A stretch of 44,984 nucleotides of DNA from Porticoccaceae bacterium (GTDB taxonomy: Bacteria > Pseudomonadota > Gammaproteobacteria > Pseudomonadales > Porticoccaceae). A program made the translations under genes and the position numbers. Below, piece after piece: positions 29,585 to 38,266 of this stretch. The notes under the pieces were generated by a model. It was given only the letters and a program-made list of their open reading frames with translations. It searched no databases and was not told the DNA's origin. Each line of letters begins with the position of its first letter. Positions within the stretch are counted from its first letter, which is position 1. The stretch covers positions 1-44,984 of the forward strand of contig JAHEGD010000011.1 in the NCBI GenBank assembly GCA_024639885.1, written 5' to 3'.

Positions 29585-32500
29585 GTGTCTGCCCCGCTGC
29601 TGGCGCTGCTCTCGGCCGTCTACCTAGGCCTGCTGTTTTTTATTGCCTGGCAGGGCGACCGCAAACCGGTCGGCCAGTACTCGCGCCACCAGCCGCTGCT
29701 GTTCTCGCTGTCGCTGGCGGTCTACTGCTCAAGCTGGACCTTTTACGGCGCAGTCGGCACCGCCGCCCACCAGGGCTGGGCATTTTTTGCTATCTATCTC
29801 GGGCCGATGGCACTGTTTCTATTCGGCCAGCGGCTGCTCGGCAAAGTGGTGCGGATAGCCAAACGCAAAAAAACCACCTCAATCGCCGATTTTCTCGCCA
29901 CCCGCCACGGCAACAGCCAAGCGGTCGCGGCGCTGGTCACGCTGCTGGCGCTGATCGGCACCATCCCCTATATCGCCCTGCAGCTGCGCGCCGTCTCAGC
30001 CACCTTCAACCAGTTAGCGGCGATCCCAACCACCTACGCACCGCTGTTTATTGGCGATACCGCACTCTACGTGGCCTTGGTACTGGCACTGTTCGCCATT
30101 CTATTTGGGGCGCGGCGCATCGATGCCACCGAGCACCACCGCGGCATGATCCACGCGGTGGGTTTTGAATCGCTGGTCAAATTCATTGCACTTTGCGGCG
30201 CCGGCCTCTACGCCTGGGCACTACTGCAAGCCGAACAGAGCCAGCCGCTGGCCAAAATGGCCATGAGCAGCGACATTTTTAGCAGCTTAACCATCGACAG
30301 CAAGTTCGCCACCTCTACCCTGCTCGCCGCCTGTGCCATGCTCTGCCTGCCGCGCCAGTTTCATGTGCTGGCAGTCGAGAGCCGCGGCGACGAATTGAAA
30401 ACTGCCCGCTGGGGGTTTCCGCTCTACCTGCTACTGATCAGCCTGGCGGTGATACCCATTACCCTGCTCGGTCTCAGCAGCTTTGGTAGCGCCGCGGGCG
30501 GTGACCTGTTTGTACTGACGGTACCGATGGCTAACGGCTCAACCGCGCTGGCTACCTTTGTCTACATCGGCGGGCTATCCGCCGCCACCGGCATGGTGAT
30601 TGTCGCCACCGTAGCGCTCGCCACCATGATCTCTAACGACCTCGCGCTGCCGCTGGTGTTGCGCTACAGCACGCGTCAGCGCGACGATTTCTACCCGCTA
30701 CTGCTGGTACTGCGGCGCACCGCCATCGTCGCCATTATGCTGCTGGCGTTCACCTACTACCGCTCTACAGCTGGGGTTGGCGCACTGGCCAGTATCGGCC
30801 TGTTGTCGTTTGCCGCCGCCGCACAAATCGCCCCGGCGATGATTGGCGGGCTCTACTGGCGTGGTGGCCACCGTCATGGTGCGCTCGCCGGTATCGGCAT
30901 CGGCGCGCTACTGTGGCTCTACACCCTGATGCTGCCAGTATTGGCCAGCGCCGGCTGGGTCGCCACCGAGCTGGTCGAGCACGGTCCATTCGGCCTCCAT
31001 TGGCTGCGCCCTACCCAGCTGTTTGGGCTGTCGTTCGGGGATACCCTGAGCCACGGCGCGTTCTGGAGTTTGACTGCCAATGCGCTGTTCTACTGGATAT
31101 TTTCACTGCGCGCCAAACCCAATCTCACCGACCGCCTGCAGTCCGCAGCCTTCATCGAAGGCCACGAGCAGACCAGTGGCCGCACCCTTCACGACGGCTA
31201 TACCATCTCGGTTGGGGACATCCGCGAACTCTGCCGCCGGTTTGTCGGCAACGACCGCACCGAGCGGTTTATCACCCAGCTACAAGCCGATGGCGGCCGC
31301 TATAAGCTCACCCAGCCGGCCTCGCCAGCACTGCTCAAGCAGGCCGAACGGCTGATCGCCTCAACCATTGGCTCCGCAGCGGCGCGCAACATCCTCGACA
31401 CCGCACTGCAGCTGACCGGTGCTGACCCCAAGGCTGACCTGCTCGACGTACTCGACCAGACCTCGGCGGCCATCCAGTTCAACCGCGGGCTGTTGCAGGC
31501 GACGCTGGACAATATCAGCCAGGGGGTCAGCGCGATCGACAGCGAGCTCAACTTGGTCGCATGGAACCGCCCCTACCTCGATATGTTCGCCTACCCGAAT
31601 GGCTTTATTAAGGTCGGCATGCCGATCTCTGAAGTGATCTCGCTCAATTTAGAGCGCGGCATGATCGGCGACGGCGACCTCAACCGCGAGGTCGAGCGCC
31701 GGCTGGTGCATATGCGCAATGGCACCTCATACGCCGCCGAGCGAATCTGGGGTGGCCGGGTGTTGCGTTTCGAGGGCAACCCGATGCCGGATGGCGGCTA
31801 TGTGACCACCTTTACCGACATCACCGACCTAGTCGACGCCCAGCGCGAGCTAGAGCAGAGCAACCAGACCCTAGAGGTTCAGGTCGCCGAGCGCACCGAG
31901 TCGCTCTCTGCCGCCAATACTGCGCTGCGTGCCGCCACCCGCGAGGCGGAGAGCGCCACACTGAGTAAAACCCGTTTCTTGGCCGCCGCCAGCCACGACC
32001 TGCTGCAGCCGCTCAACGCCGGCAAGCTATTTATCGGTGCACTGCAAGAGCCCGGTGACGACCCGCTAACGCCGCACCGCGCCCAGCTGGCCAACCGCGC
32101 CATGGCCTCCCTACAGAGCGCCGAAGCGCTGCTCAAAGCGCTGCTCGATATCTCTAAGCTGGACGCCGGGGCGCTGCAGCCGACCATCAGCGACTTTAAT
32201 ATTGAGCAGCTGCTCGCCCCGCTCGGCTCCGAGTTTAGCGCTATCGCCAGCGACAAGGGGCTGCAGCTAAAGATCAACAGCAGCCCCCTGATGGTGCGCA
32301 GCGACCCGCAACTGCTGCGCAGTATCCTGCAAAACTTTATCGCTAACGCGGTCCGCTACACCCAGGCAGGCCGCGTGCTGATCGCCTGCCGGCCGCGCGC
32401 CAACTACCTGCTGGTGCAGGTCCGCGACAGCGGCCCGGGCATTGCCCAAGACCAGCAGCGGGTCATTTTTGATGAGTTCCACCGCGTTGAAGGCAGTGCC

Positions 32501-33070
32501 GGCGACAGCCAGGGGCTCGGCCTTGGCTTGGCGATTACCGAGCGCATCGCCAACCTGCTCGGCCACTGTGTGACAGTGCGCTCGGCACCCGGCCGCGGCT
32601 CTACGTTTAGTGTGGCGATACCGCTCGGCAGCGGCACTGCCAGCCCGGCAACCACCACCGCGCCAACCCAGCACGGTTGGCTGCGCGGCCTGCGGGTGCT
32701 CTGCGTGGATGACCAGCCGGCCATTGTCGAGGCCAGCGAGGCGCTGCTGGGCAGCTGGGGAGCCGAGGTGCGCGGCGCCACCAGCTACCGCGCCGCCGAG
32801 CAGCTACTGGCCAGCGGCGAGCCGTTTGACTTGGTGCTGGCCGACTACCGGCTAGACACCAGCCACACCGGGCTGGCGCTACTGCGCGACTACTGCGGAC
32901 CGATGGCCGAGCACGGCCGGCCGGGCGGGGTGATTATCTCTGCCGAGCAGGCCGACGAAATCGCCGAGGCGACCGAGGAGGCGGGTTTCTACTTTATCGC
33001 CAAGCCGGTTGATCCGGCCGAGCTGCGCGCCCTGCTTGAGGCGCTGCAGCGAATGCGTAAAACCGGTTAA
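29585..33070 (+). CDS. crbS: SLC5-domain hybrid sensor histidine kinase CrbS
   Basis: CrbS-type kinases sense a small solute through a transporter-like domain and control acetate use (acs, symporter and others). The 1161-residue protein has an SLC5-type membrane domain of about 13 spans to residue 500, a STAC linker at about 510-635, and a PAS domain from about 640. The kinase follows, with phospho-accepting His804 (AASHDLLQPLN), an N-box near 917 (NFIANAVRYT) and a GPGI box. A C-terminal receiver domain has Asp1087 and Lys1140. The start is GTG at 29585, coupled to the small ORF before it. Its stop codon overlaps that of the convergent crbR. The assignment of acetate as signal comes from family knowledge. 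CbrA is a related alternative, but the receiver domain and FixJ/NarL-type partner favour CrbS. Confidence 0.88.
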   Translation: MSAPLLALLSAVYLGLLFFIAWQGDRKPVGQYSRHQPLLFSLSLAVYCSSWTFYGAVGTAAHQGWAFFAIYLGPMALFLFGQRLLGKVVRIAKRKKTTSIADFLATRHGNSQAVAALVTLLALIGTIPYIALQLRAVSATFNQLAAIPTTYAPLFIGDTALYVALVLALFAILFGARRIDATEHHRGMIHAVGFESLVKFIALCGAGLYAWALLQAEQSQPLAKMAMSSDIFSSLTIDSKFATSTLLAACAMLCLPRQFHVLAVESRGDELKTARWGFPLYLLLISLAVIPITLLGLSSFGSAAGGDLFVLTVPMANGSTALATFVYIGGLSAATGMVIVATVALATMISNDLALPLVLRYSTRQRDDFYPLLLVLRRTAIVAIMLLAFTYYRSTAGVGALASIGLLSFAAAAQIAPAMIGGLYWRGGHRHGALAGIGIGALLWLYTLMLPVLASAGWVATELVEHGPFGLHWLRPTQLFGLSFGDTLSHGAFWSLTANALFYWIFSLRAKPNLTDRLQSAAFIEGHEQTSGRTLHDGYTISVGDIRELCRRFVGNDRTERFITQLQADGGRYKLTQPASPALLKQAERLIASTIGSAAARNILDTALQLTGADPKADLLDVLDQTSAAIQFNRGLLQATLDNISQGVSAIDSELNLVAWNRPYLDMFAYPNGFIKVGMPISEVISLNLERGMIGDGDLNREVERRLVHMRNGTSYAAERIWGGRVLRFEGNPMPDGGYVTTFTDITDLVDAQRELEQSNQTLEVQVAERTESLSAANTALRAATREAESATLSKTRFLAAASHDLLQPLNAGKLFIGALQEPGDDPLTPHRAQLANRAMASLQSAEALLKALLDISKLDAGALQPTISDFNIEQLLAPLGSEFSAIASDKGLQLKINSSPLMVRSDPQLLRSILQNFIANAVRYTQAGRVLIACRPRANYLLVQVRDSGPGIAQDQQRVIFDEFHRVEGSAGDSQGLGLGLAITERIANLLGHCVTVRSAPGRGSTFSVAIPLGSGTASPATTTAPTQHGWLRGLRVLCVDDQPAIVEASEALLGSWGAEVRGATSYRAAEQLLASGEPFDLVLADYRLDTSHTGLALLRDYCGPMAEHGRPGGVIISAEQADEIAEATEEAGFYFIAKPVDPAELRALLEALQRMRKTG

Positions 33071-33696
33071 GCGCGCTGCTCTGGCAGCGCCAGCGCACCG
33101 GCGGCAATCACCGCTTGGGTGCGGCTGCGCACGTTGAGCTTGCGAAAGATCGCCGTCATGTGCGCTTTGACAGTCGCCTCTGAGATCTCCATGTCGTAGG
33201 CGATCTGCTTGTTGAGCTGGCCATTTTTAAGGTAGCCAAGCACCTTGAGCTGGGCCGGGGTCAGGCTAGAAAATCCATCCAGCGGCGCATCCAACGGCTC
33301 TGCCGGCAGCTCCGGGTGGCTGGCGCCACCGGCCAGCAGCACCTTCAATGCCGCGCAGATATCGTCCAGCGACGACGTTTTAGGGATATAGCCGCGCGCA
33401 CCAAAGCCGATCGCCTTGCCGATAATCTCTGGCTCGTCACAGGCCGACACCACCGCCACCGGCAGCTGGCTGTACTCGCTGCGCAGCTGCAGCAGGCCGC
33501 TAAAGCCATCGACATCGGGCAGATAGAGGTCTAGCAGAATCAGGTCGACGGCAGCGCCACTGCGCAGCGCCGCGAGCGCCTCACTCAAGTTACCGCAGTC
33601 GACCACCTCGGCGGCCGGCGCAGCCTTGGCAACCGCCAGCTTTACCGCGTCGCGAAACAGCGGGTGGTCGTCTGCAATAAGAATTTTCTGTGTCAT
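33067..33696 (-). CDS. crbR: LuxR/NarL-family response regulator CrbR
   Basis: The 209-residue protein has a receiver domain with acidic pocket Asp9/Asp10, phospho-acceptor Asp56 (LLDLYLPD) and the conserved Lys of GYIPKTS. A LuxR-type helix-turn-helix lies at about 142-200 (LTPAQLKVLGYL to KLNVRSRTQAV). It should be the DNA-binding partner of CrbS, next to which it is encoded tail to tail; in other gammaproteobacteria CrbR activates acetyl-CoA synthetase and acetate permease genes. The ATG at 33696 follows GAGGG. It is divergent from the porin gene, and direct repeats in that gap are candidate binding sites. Confidence 0.87.
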   Translation of the reverse strand: MTQKILIADDHPLFRDAVKLAVAKAAPAAEVVDCGNLSEALAALRSGAAVDLILLDLYLPDVDGFSGLLQLRSEYSQLPVAVVSACDEPEIIGKAIGFGARGYIPKTSSLDDICAALKVLLAGGASHPELPAEPLDAPLDGFSSLTPAQLKVLGYLKNGQLNKQIAYDMEISEATVKAHMTAIFRKLNVRSRTQAVIAAGALALPEQRA

Positions 33697-33793
33697 AGCG
33701 CCCTCGTTCCTTGCCGGTGGCAGCGCTCGCCACCGCTGACTCTTTTTTGTTTTTTTAAGTTGCCCGCTGCCTGCTGGGGCTGTTGGCGAGTAT

Positions 33794-33837
33794 AGACCAA
33801 AACCGGTTTGGCCGTTAAGACCAAAGTCTTACAGACC
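33794..33837. promoter_or_regulatory. Cluster of direct and inverted repeats between crbR and the porin gene
   Basis: AGACCAAA occurs at 33794-33801 and again at 33818-33825, with a third AGACC at 33833-33837. They are interlaced with two dyads: AAACCGGTTT (33800-33809, a perfect palindrome) and TAAGAC/GTCTTA around CAAA (33816-33831). Such a cluster in a divergent control region suggests binding of a dimeric regulator, most simply CrbR. No experimental consensus is available to me, so this is inference from repetition. Confidence 0.45.
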
Positions 33838-33910
33838 TATTGCCAATTGGGCCGCTGGGTTAATTGGTCAATGATCACTGGGCAATTTAAAACACCCTTG
33901 GGAGGGAACA

Positions 33911-35179
33911 ATGAAAACAATGAAGACTTTTCTATCGGCATCAATCGCCACCGCACTGCTGGCGCCGAGCATCGCCCTGGCCGGCGGCAGCGCCGACAAC
34001 GACGCCCGCATCGCCGCACTAGAGGCGCAAATTGCCGAGCTGAAGGGGATGATGTCTGGCCAGATCCAAGAGCAACAAGTACTCGCCAGCCGTGTTGAAA
34101 CGGTTAGCAAAACCGCCAAAAGCGGTCCCGGCTACGACGTTAAAATCGGCGGCTATATCAAGGCCGACATGACCTGGACCAAAGCCAGCGACGGCGACCC
34201 CAACAACATCGGCTTTTACTACCCATCGCAAATCCCATCGGGTGGTGTCGGCGAATCAAATGATTTGGATATGAGCGTTGCCGAATCGCGCATCAACTTT
34301 AGTGCCACCCGCGACCTCGACGGCCACACCGTCACCTTCTTTACCGAGATGGACTTTTACGGCGGCGGCGGTAATGAAGCCGTTACCAACAGTATCCACC
34401 CGCGTCTGCGCCACGCTTTCTTGAAGTACGACAACTGGCTGGTCGGCCAGACCTGGTCGACCTTCCAAGATGTGTCGGCACTGGCTGAAAATCTCGACTT
34501 TATCGGCCCCGCCGAAGGCACCACCTTCGTTCGTCAAACCCAGGTTCGCTACACCAACGGTGGCCTGCAGCTGGCGGTTGAGAACCCCAATACCCGCGTT
34601 GAGGCCGGCACCTCATTCTCAGATGACGGCGCCATCCCAGACATCGTCGCCAAATACACCTTCAAAGGTGACTACGGCCACGTTGCGGTCGCTGGCATGT
34701 ACCGCGACTTGACCTGGAACGATGGCGACGATGAGTACAGCGACACCGGTATCGGCGTCAGTGTCTCTGGCAAGCTCAAGGTTGGCGGCAGCGGTGATGA
34801 CCTCCGCTTTATGCTAACCAGCGGCAGCGGCGTCGGCCGTTACATCGGGATTTCGATGGCCAAAGGGGCGGTATTTAACCCAGACAGCAACGACATTGAG
34901 GCGATCGATTCCACCGGCGGCTTTGTTAGCTACCGCCACCTCTGGAACGACAAATGGCGCTCTAACCTCACTTACTCAGTACTCAATGTAGACAACGATG
35001 TCGCGCTCACCGGCACCGGGGTAGCCAAAGAAGCTAACAGCATCCACGCCAACCTGCTCTACTCGCCAACCGCCAAGGTGACCTTCGGCGCTGAGTACAT
35101 GACCGCTGAACGTGAGAGCGAAGCCGGCGTAAAAGTCGATCTCGACCGCTTGCAGCTGTCGGCCAAGTACGCGTTTTAA
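33911..35179 (+). CDS. DcaP-like outer-membrane porin
   Basis: The 422-residue precursor has a signal peptide cut after ALA at residue 24. A short coiled-coil segment (about 30-68, heptads such as ARIAALEAQIAELKG) follows, then a beta-barrel rich in alternating strands that ends in the terminal Phe typical of outer-membrane proteins. The layout and motifs such as VKIGGYIKADM match DcaP-like trimeric porins that admit small organic acids. Close spacing to crbS/crbR and the symporter suggests a role in acetate or carboxylate entry, though this is inferred from context. The ATG has GGAGGG at good spacing. Confidence 0.87.
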   Translation: MKTMKTFLSASIATALLAPSIALAGGSADNDARIAALEAQIAELKGMMSGQIQEQQVLASRVETVSKTAKSGPGYDVKIGGYIKADMTWTKASDGDPNNIGFYYPSQIPSGGVGESNDLDMSVAESRINFSATRDLDGHTVTFFTEMDFYGGGGNEAVTNSIHPRLRHAFLKYDNWLVGQTWSTFQDVSALAENLDFIGPAEGTTFVRQTQVRYTNGGLQLAVENPNTRVEAGTSFSDDGAIPDIVAKYTFKGDYGHVAVAGMYRDLTWNDGDDEYSDTGIGVSVSGKLKVGGSGDDLRFMLTSGSGVGRYIGISMAKGAVFNPDSNDIEAIDSTGGFVSYRHLWNDKWRSNLTYSVLNVDNDVALTGTGVAKEANSIHANLLYSPTAKVTFGAEYMTAERESEAGVKVDLDRLQLSAKYAF

Positions 35180-35186
35180 CCATCAA

Positions 35187-35213
35187 GCCCTGCCAGCTCA
35201 GCGCTGGCAGGGC
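35187..35213 (+). terminator. Hairpin after the porin gene
   Basis: An 11-bp perfect stem (GCCCTGCCAGC with its complement) has a 5-base loop and begins 7 bp after the stop codon. No T tract follows, so it may protect the 3' end of the mRNA rather than terminate. The true terminator lies just downstream. Confidence 0.6.
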
Positions 35214-35234
35214 CCTATAACCCTGTGAGACTTT

Positions 35235-35266
35235 GCGCAACTGGCCCGCCAGCTGCGCTTTTTTTT
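35235..35266 (+). terminator. Rho-independent terminator after the porin gene
   Basis: A 10-bp stem with one mismatch (GCGCAACTGG with CCAGCTGCGC) and a CCCG loop is followed immediately by eight T. This is a canonical terminator for the porin transcript. Confidence 0.88.
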
Positions 35267-35378
35267 GGCTGCCACAAAACCGCCGCACGGCGACACCCTT
35301 GACCCAACGCAACCCAGCGGCAACCGTGCGCGCTACACTAGTGCCCTAAGCCTGCCACCCACACCCGATGGAGCTACC

Positions 35379-37220
35379 ATGGCCAGCAGTGAGCTTACCG
35401 ATATTCAGCGCTTTCTCGCCGACACCAGTCCGTTTGCCGAGCTCGGCGGCGAGCTGGTGGCGATGGCCAGCGCCAACCTCGCGATTATCTACCGCCGCCG
35501 CGGCAGCCCAATCGAGCTCGACCAGCGGCTCTATCTGGTCCGCTCTGGGGCGGTTGAACTGCGCAACCAAGACGGCACCCTGATCGACCAGATCGGCCCC
35601 GGCGACGGCTTTGGCCCGCGCCAATTGATCGACCACAACGGCTGCGACAGCGCCCACTGCAGCGAAGATACCCTGCTCTACCTGCTCGCCGATGGGTTGT
35701 TTGAGAAGCTCTGCGAGCTCAACAAACCGTTCCGGCGATTCTTTACCGTCCCCCACCAGTCGCGTATCCGGCTGGCGGTCGCCAACCGCGGCGACACCCT
35801 GTCGCTGACCGCCACTGTCGGCTCACTGCTGCAGCGCAGCCCGGTTACCGTCGAGCGCCACGCCAGTATCCGCGCCGCCGCGCAGTTGATGACCGAGCAG
35901 CGGATCTCTTCACTGCTGGTCTGCGACGGTGGCCAGCTGGTTGGCATGTTTACCGATAGCGACCTGCGCCGCCGGTTAGTGGCGGCGGGTATCGACACCG
36001 AGCAGCCGGTCGCCGCGGTGATGAGCGAGCAGCCGATCACGGTTAACACCAGCAGTTTTGCCTTTGAGGCGACCGTGGCGATGAGCCAGCACAACATCCA
36101 CCACATTCCGGTGCTCGACGACAGTGGCGCGGTCGCCGGGCTGCTGACCACCACCGACCTGATCCGCGCCCAGCGCTCGCAGCCGGTCTTTCTGGTCGGC
36201 GAGATTTTTAAGGCCGGCAGTGTCGAAAAATTGGTCGAGATCGCAGCCGCCATCCCCGATCTGTTCTCGCGGCTGGTCGAAGCCGACGGCCGCGCCGGGG
36301 ATATCTCGCGGCTGTTGACCGTGGTCTCGGACGCCATCACCCAGCGCCTGCTACAGCTTGGCGAGGCGACGCTCGGCACGGCCCCGGTTGGCTACGCTTG
36401 GCTCGGCTTTGGCTCGCAGGGCCGCGAGGATCAGAACATCAGCTCCGACCAAGACAATGCGCTGCTGCTAGCCGACGACTACCGCAGCGGCGACCACGGC
36501 GACTACTTTGCTGCTTTGACGACGTTTGTCTGCGACGGTCTCAACGGCTGCGGCTACGTCTACTGCCCGGGCGGCATCATGGCGATGAACAGCCAGTGGC
36601 GAATGACGGTCACTGGTTGGCAGCACCAGTTCCGGCGCTGGATCAACGAGCCAGAGCCGATGGCGGTAATGCACACCAGTATCTTTTTTGACCTGCGCAG
36701 CATCGCCGGCGACTCCAGCCTGATAGCGCCACTGCACGACACTATCAACCGCTACGCCAGCGACAACCGGATCTTTCTCGCCCACCTCGCCGCCAACTGC
36801 CTCAAGCACACCCCGCCGCTCGGCTTCTTCCGCAACTTGGTGGTTGAGGGGCGCGGCGATCACAAAGACCAGCTCGATCTCAAGCACAAGGGCTCTATCA
36901 CCATCACCGACCTCGCCCGGCTCTACGCGCTGGCCAACCGTGTCGGCACCATTAATACCGTTGAACGGCTGCGCGACCTGGCCGACTTGGGTGTGCTCAA
37001 CCGCAAAGATGTCCGCAACCTGCTCGACGCCAACGAGTTCATCAATACCATCCGCCTGCAGCACCAAGCCCAAGAGCTGGCGCGCGGCGAGCAGCCCGAC
37101 AACTATGTCTCACCGAGTGAGCTGAGCAGCCTGCAGCGCAGCCATCTCAAGGACGCATTCCACGTCATCAAGCGCTCGCAGGAGCTGATTGCGCGCAACT
37201 TCCCCGGTGCCGGCGGATGA
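35379..37220 (+). CDS. cNMP-binding/CBS-domain protein with DUF294 nucleotidyltransferase-like domains
   Basis: The 613-residue soluble protein has a cyclic-nucleotide-binding-like domain at about 10-115, two CBS motifs at about 145-265 (LLVCDGGQLVGMFTDSDLRR and HIPVLDDSGAVAGLLTTTD), then DUF294 and a DUF294 C-terminal domain. The DUF294 core GSQGRED...SSDQDN at 345-361 retains the glycine and acidic residues of the nucleotidyltransferase fold, as in GlnD. The reaction is unknown; CBS domains suggest adenine nucleotides as ligands. The ATG at 35379 follows GGAG. Its exonuclease neighbour starts 12 bp later, and as I recall both also accompany the actP-like symporter in Pseudomonas aeruginosa (PA3232-PA3235). 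Confidence 0.85.
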   Translation: MASSELTDIQRFLADTSPFAELGGELVAMASANLAIIYRRRGSPIELDQRLYLVRSGAVELRNQDGTLIDQIGPGDGFGPRQLIDHNGCDSAHCSEDTLLYLLADGLFEKLCELNKPFRRFFTVPHQSRIRLAVANRGDTLSLTATVGSLLQRSPVTVERHASIRAAAQLMTEQRISSLLVCDGGQLVGMFTDSDLRRRLVAAGIDTEQPVAAVMSEQPITVNTSSFAFEATVAMSQHNIHHIPVLDDSGAVAGLLTTTDLIRAQRSQPVFLVGEIFKAGSVEKLVEIAAAIPDLFSRLVEADGRAGDISRLLTVVSDAITQRLLQLGEATLGTAPVGYAWLGFGSQGREDQNISSDQDNALLLADDYRSGDHGDYFAALTTFVCDGLNGCGYVYCPGGIMAMNSQWRMTVTGWQHQFRRWINEPEPMAVMHTSIFFDLRSIAGDSSLIAPLHDTINRYASDNRIFLAHLAANCLKHTPPLGFFRNLVVEGRGDHKDQLDLKHKGSITITDLARLYALANRVGTINTVERLRDLADLGVLNRKDVRNLLDANEFINTIRLQHQAQELARGEQPDNYVSPSELSSLQRSHLKDAFHVIKRSQELIARNFPGAGG

Positions 37221-37232
37221 GTGGGGCGACCG

Positions 37233-37898
37233 ATGTTTAGCTCTAAACGGCTGACCCTGTGGAACCGCGCGCGGATCTGTAAGGCCAAGCCGATCGCCAA
37301 GCTCTACCGCTCGCAACTGCCGCTGCTCAACCTAGCGGTAGCCGACGCCCCGCTGCTGGCGATCGATCTGGAGATGACCGGGCTGGACGCCAGCAGCGAC
37401 CATATTCTCAGCATCGGCTGGGTGCCGATTAACCGCGGTGCGATCGCCACCGAGGGCGCTGAGCACTGGCTGATCAGCGGCCAGCGCGAGGTCGGCGACA
37501 GCGCCACCATTCACGGCATTACCGACAGCCAGCGCCAAACTGGCTCGCTCAAGCAGCAGGTGATGGGCCGTTTTTTGAACGCCTGCCGCGGCCGCCTGCT
37601 GCTCTTTCACCACGCCCCGCTGGATATAGCGTTTATTGACCGCGCCTGCCGGATCGCCTTTAACAGCGGCTTTAAACCGGCGCTCGCCGACACCATGGCG
37701 ATCGAACGCAAGCGGCTGCAGCGCCACAGCGACGCACTGGCCAGCGGCGCGCTGCGCTTGACGGCCTGCCGGCAGCGCTACGGTCTGCCCGACTACACCG
37801 GCCACAATGCGCTGACCGATGCACTCGCCACCGCCGAGCTGTTCCTCGCCCAAAGCAGTGCCGACAGCACATCGAAGATTAGCCGCTATCTGCTTTAG
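37233..37898 (+). CDS. DEDDh 3'-5' exonuclease, DnaQ-like
   Basis: The 221-residue protein has the exonuclease motifs of the DnaQ fold: Asp45 and Glu47 (AIDLEMTGLD), Asp131 (HHAPLDIAFID), and His191 with Asp196 (GHNALTDALATAEL), so it is of the DEDDh type. It may act on DNA, RNA or small nucleotides; a housekeeping role as replicative proofreader is unlikely, because it is a separate short protein in a two-gene unit with the CBS/DUF294 gene. The ATG at 37233 was chosen over a GTG four codons before it. No membrane segment is present. Confidence 0.85.
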   Translation: MFSSKRLTLWNRARICKAKPIAKLYRSQLPLLNLAVADAPLLAIDLEMTGLDASSDHILSIGWVPINRGAIATEGAEHWLISGQREVGDSATIHGITDSQRQTGSLKQQVMGRFLNACRGRLLLFHHAPLDIAFIDRACRIAFNSGFKPALADTMAIERKRLQRHSDALASGALRLTACRQRYGLPDYTGHNALTDALATAELFLAQSSADSTSKISRYLL

Positions 37899-37913
37899 CC
37901 CAAGCAAGGTAGA

Positions 37914-37944
37914 TTGCCAAACATGTATATGATGGTAATATACA
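37914..37944 (+). promoter_or_regulatory. brnTA promoter overlapped by a palindromic operator
   Basis: A -35-like TTGCCA (37914-37919) and a -10-like TAATAT (37936-37941) are 16 bp apart. A perfect 7-bp inverted repeat, TGTATAT (37924-37930) and ATATACA (37938-37944), lies across the spacer and -10. Binding of the BrnA ribbon-helix-helix antitoxin there would block the promoter, which fits the known autoregulation of BrnTA modules. Confidence 0.6.
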
Positions 37945-37948
37945 AGCA

Positions 37949-38266
37949 ATGGCTAACTTATCTAATGTGACGGGCTTCGAGTGGGATTTTGGCAACAGCC
38001 GAAAAAGCGTGCTCAAACATGATGTTAGCCAAGCCGAAGCAGAGCAGGTTTTTTTCAATGCACCCCTATTGCTGCTCGAAGACACCAAGCACAGTGCGCA
38101 AGAGTCAAGAGTCCATGCGCTTGGCAAAACTGACTCAAAACGGTATTTACACGTGACCTACACGTTACGCGGCGCAGGAAAGTTAATTCGAGTCATTTCA
38201 GCGCGAGACATGCACCGTAAGGAGCGAGCCCATTATGAAAAAGTTGAAGAAAACACCAGACTTTAA
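37949..38266 (+). CDS. brnT: BrnT-family ribonuclease toxin
   Basis: BrnT toxins are RelE-like ribonucleases that slow growth by cleaving RNA until neutralised by BrnA. The 105-residue product has the family layout: GFEWDFGNSRKSVLKHDVS at the start, a HSAQESR segment, and VISARDMHRKERAHYEK near the end with the conserved Arg and Tyr/Glu residues. It begins 50 bp after the exonuclease gene and is visibly richer in A and T than its neighbours, suggesting later acquisition. Its end overlaps brnA by 32 bp. Confidence 0.88.
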   Translation: MANLSNVTGFEWDFGNSRKSVLKHDVSQAEAEQVFFNAPLLLLEDTKHSAQESRVHALGKTDSKRYLHVTYTLRGAGKLIRVISARDMHRKERAHYEKVEENTRL

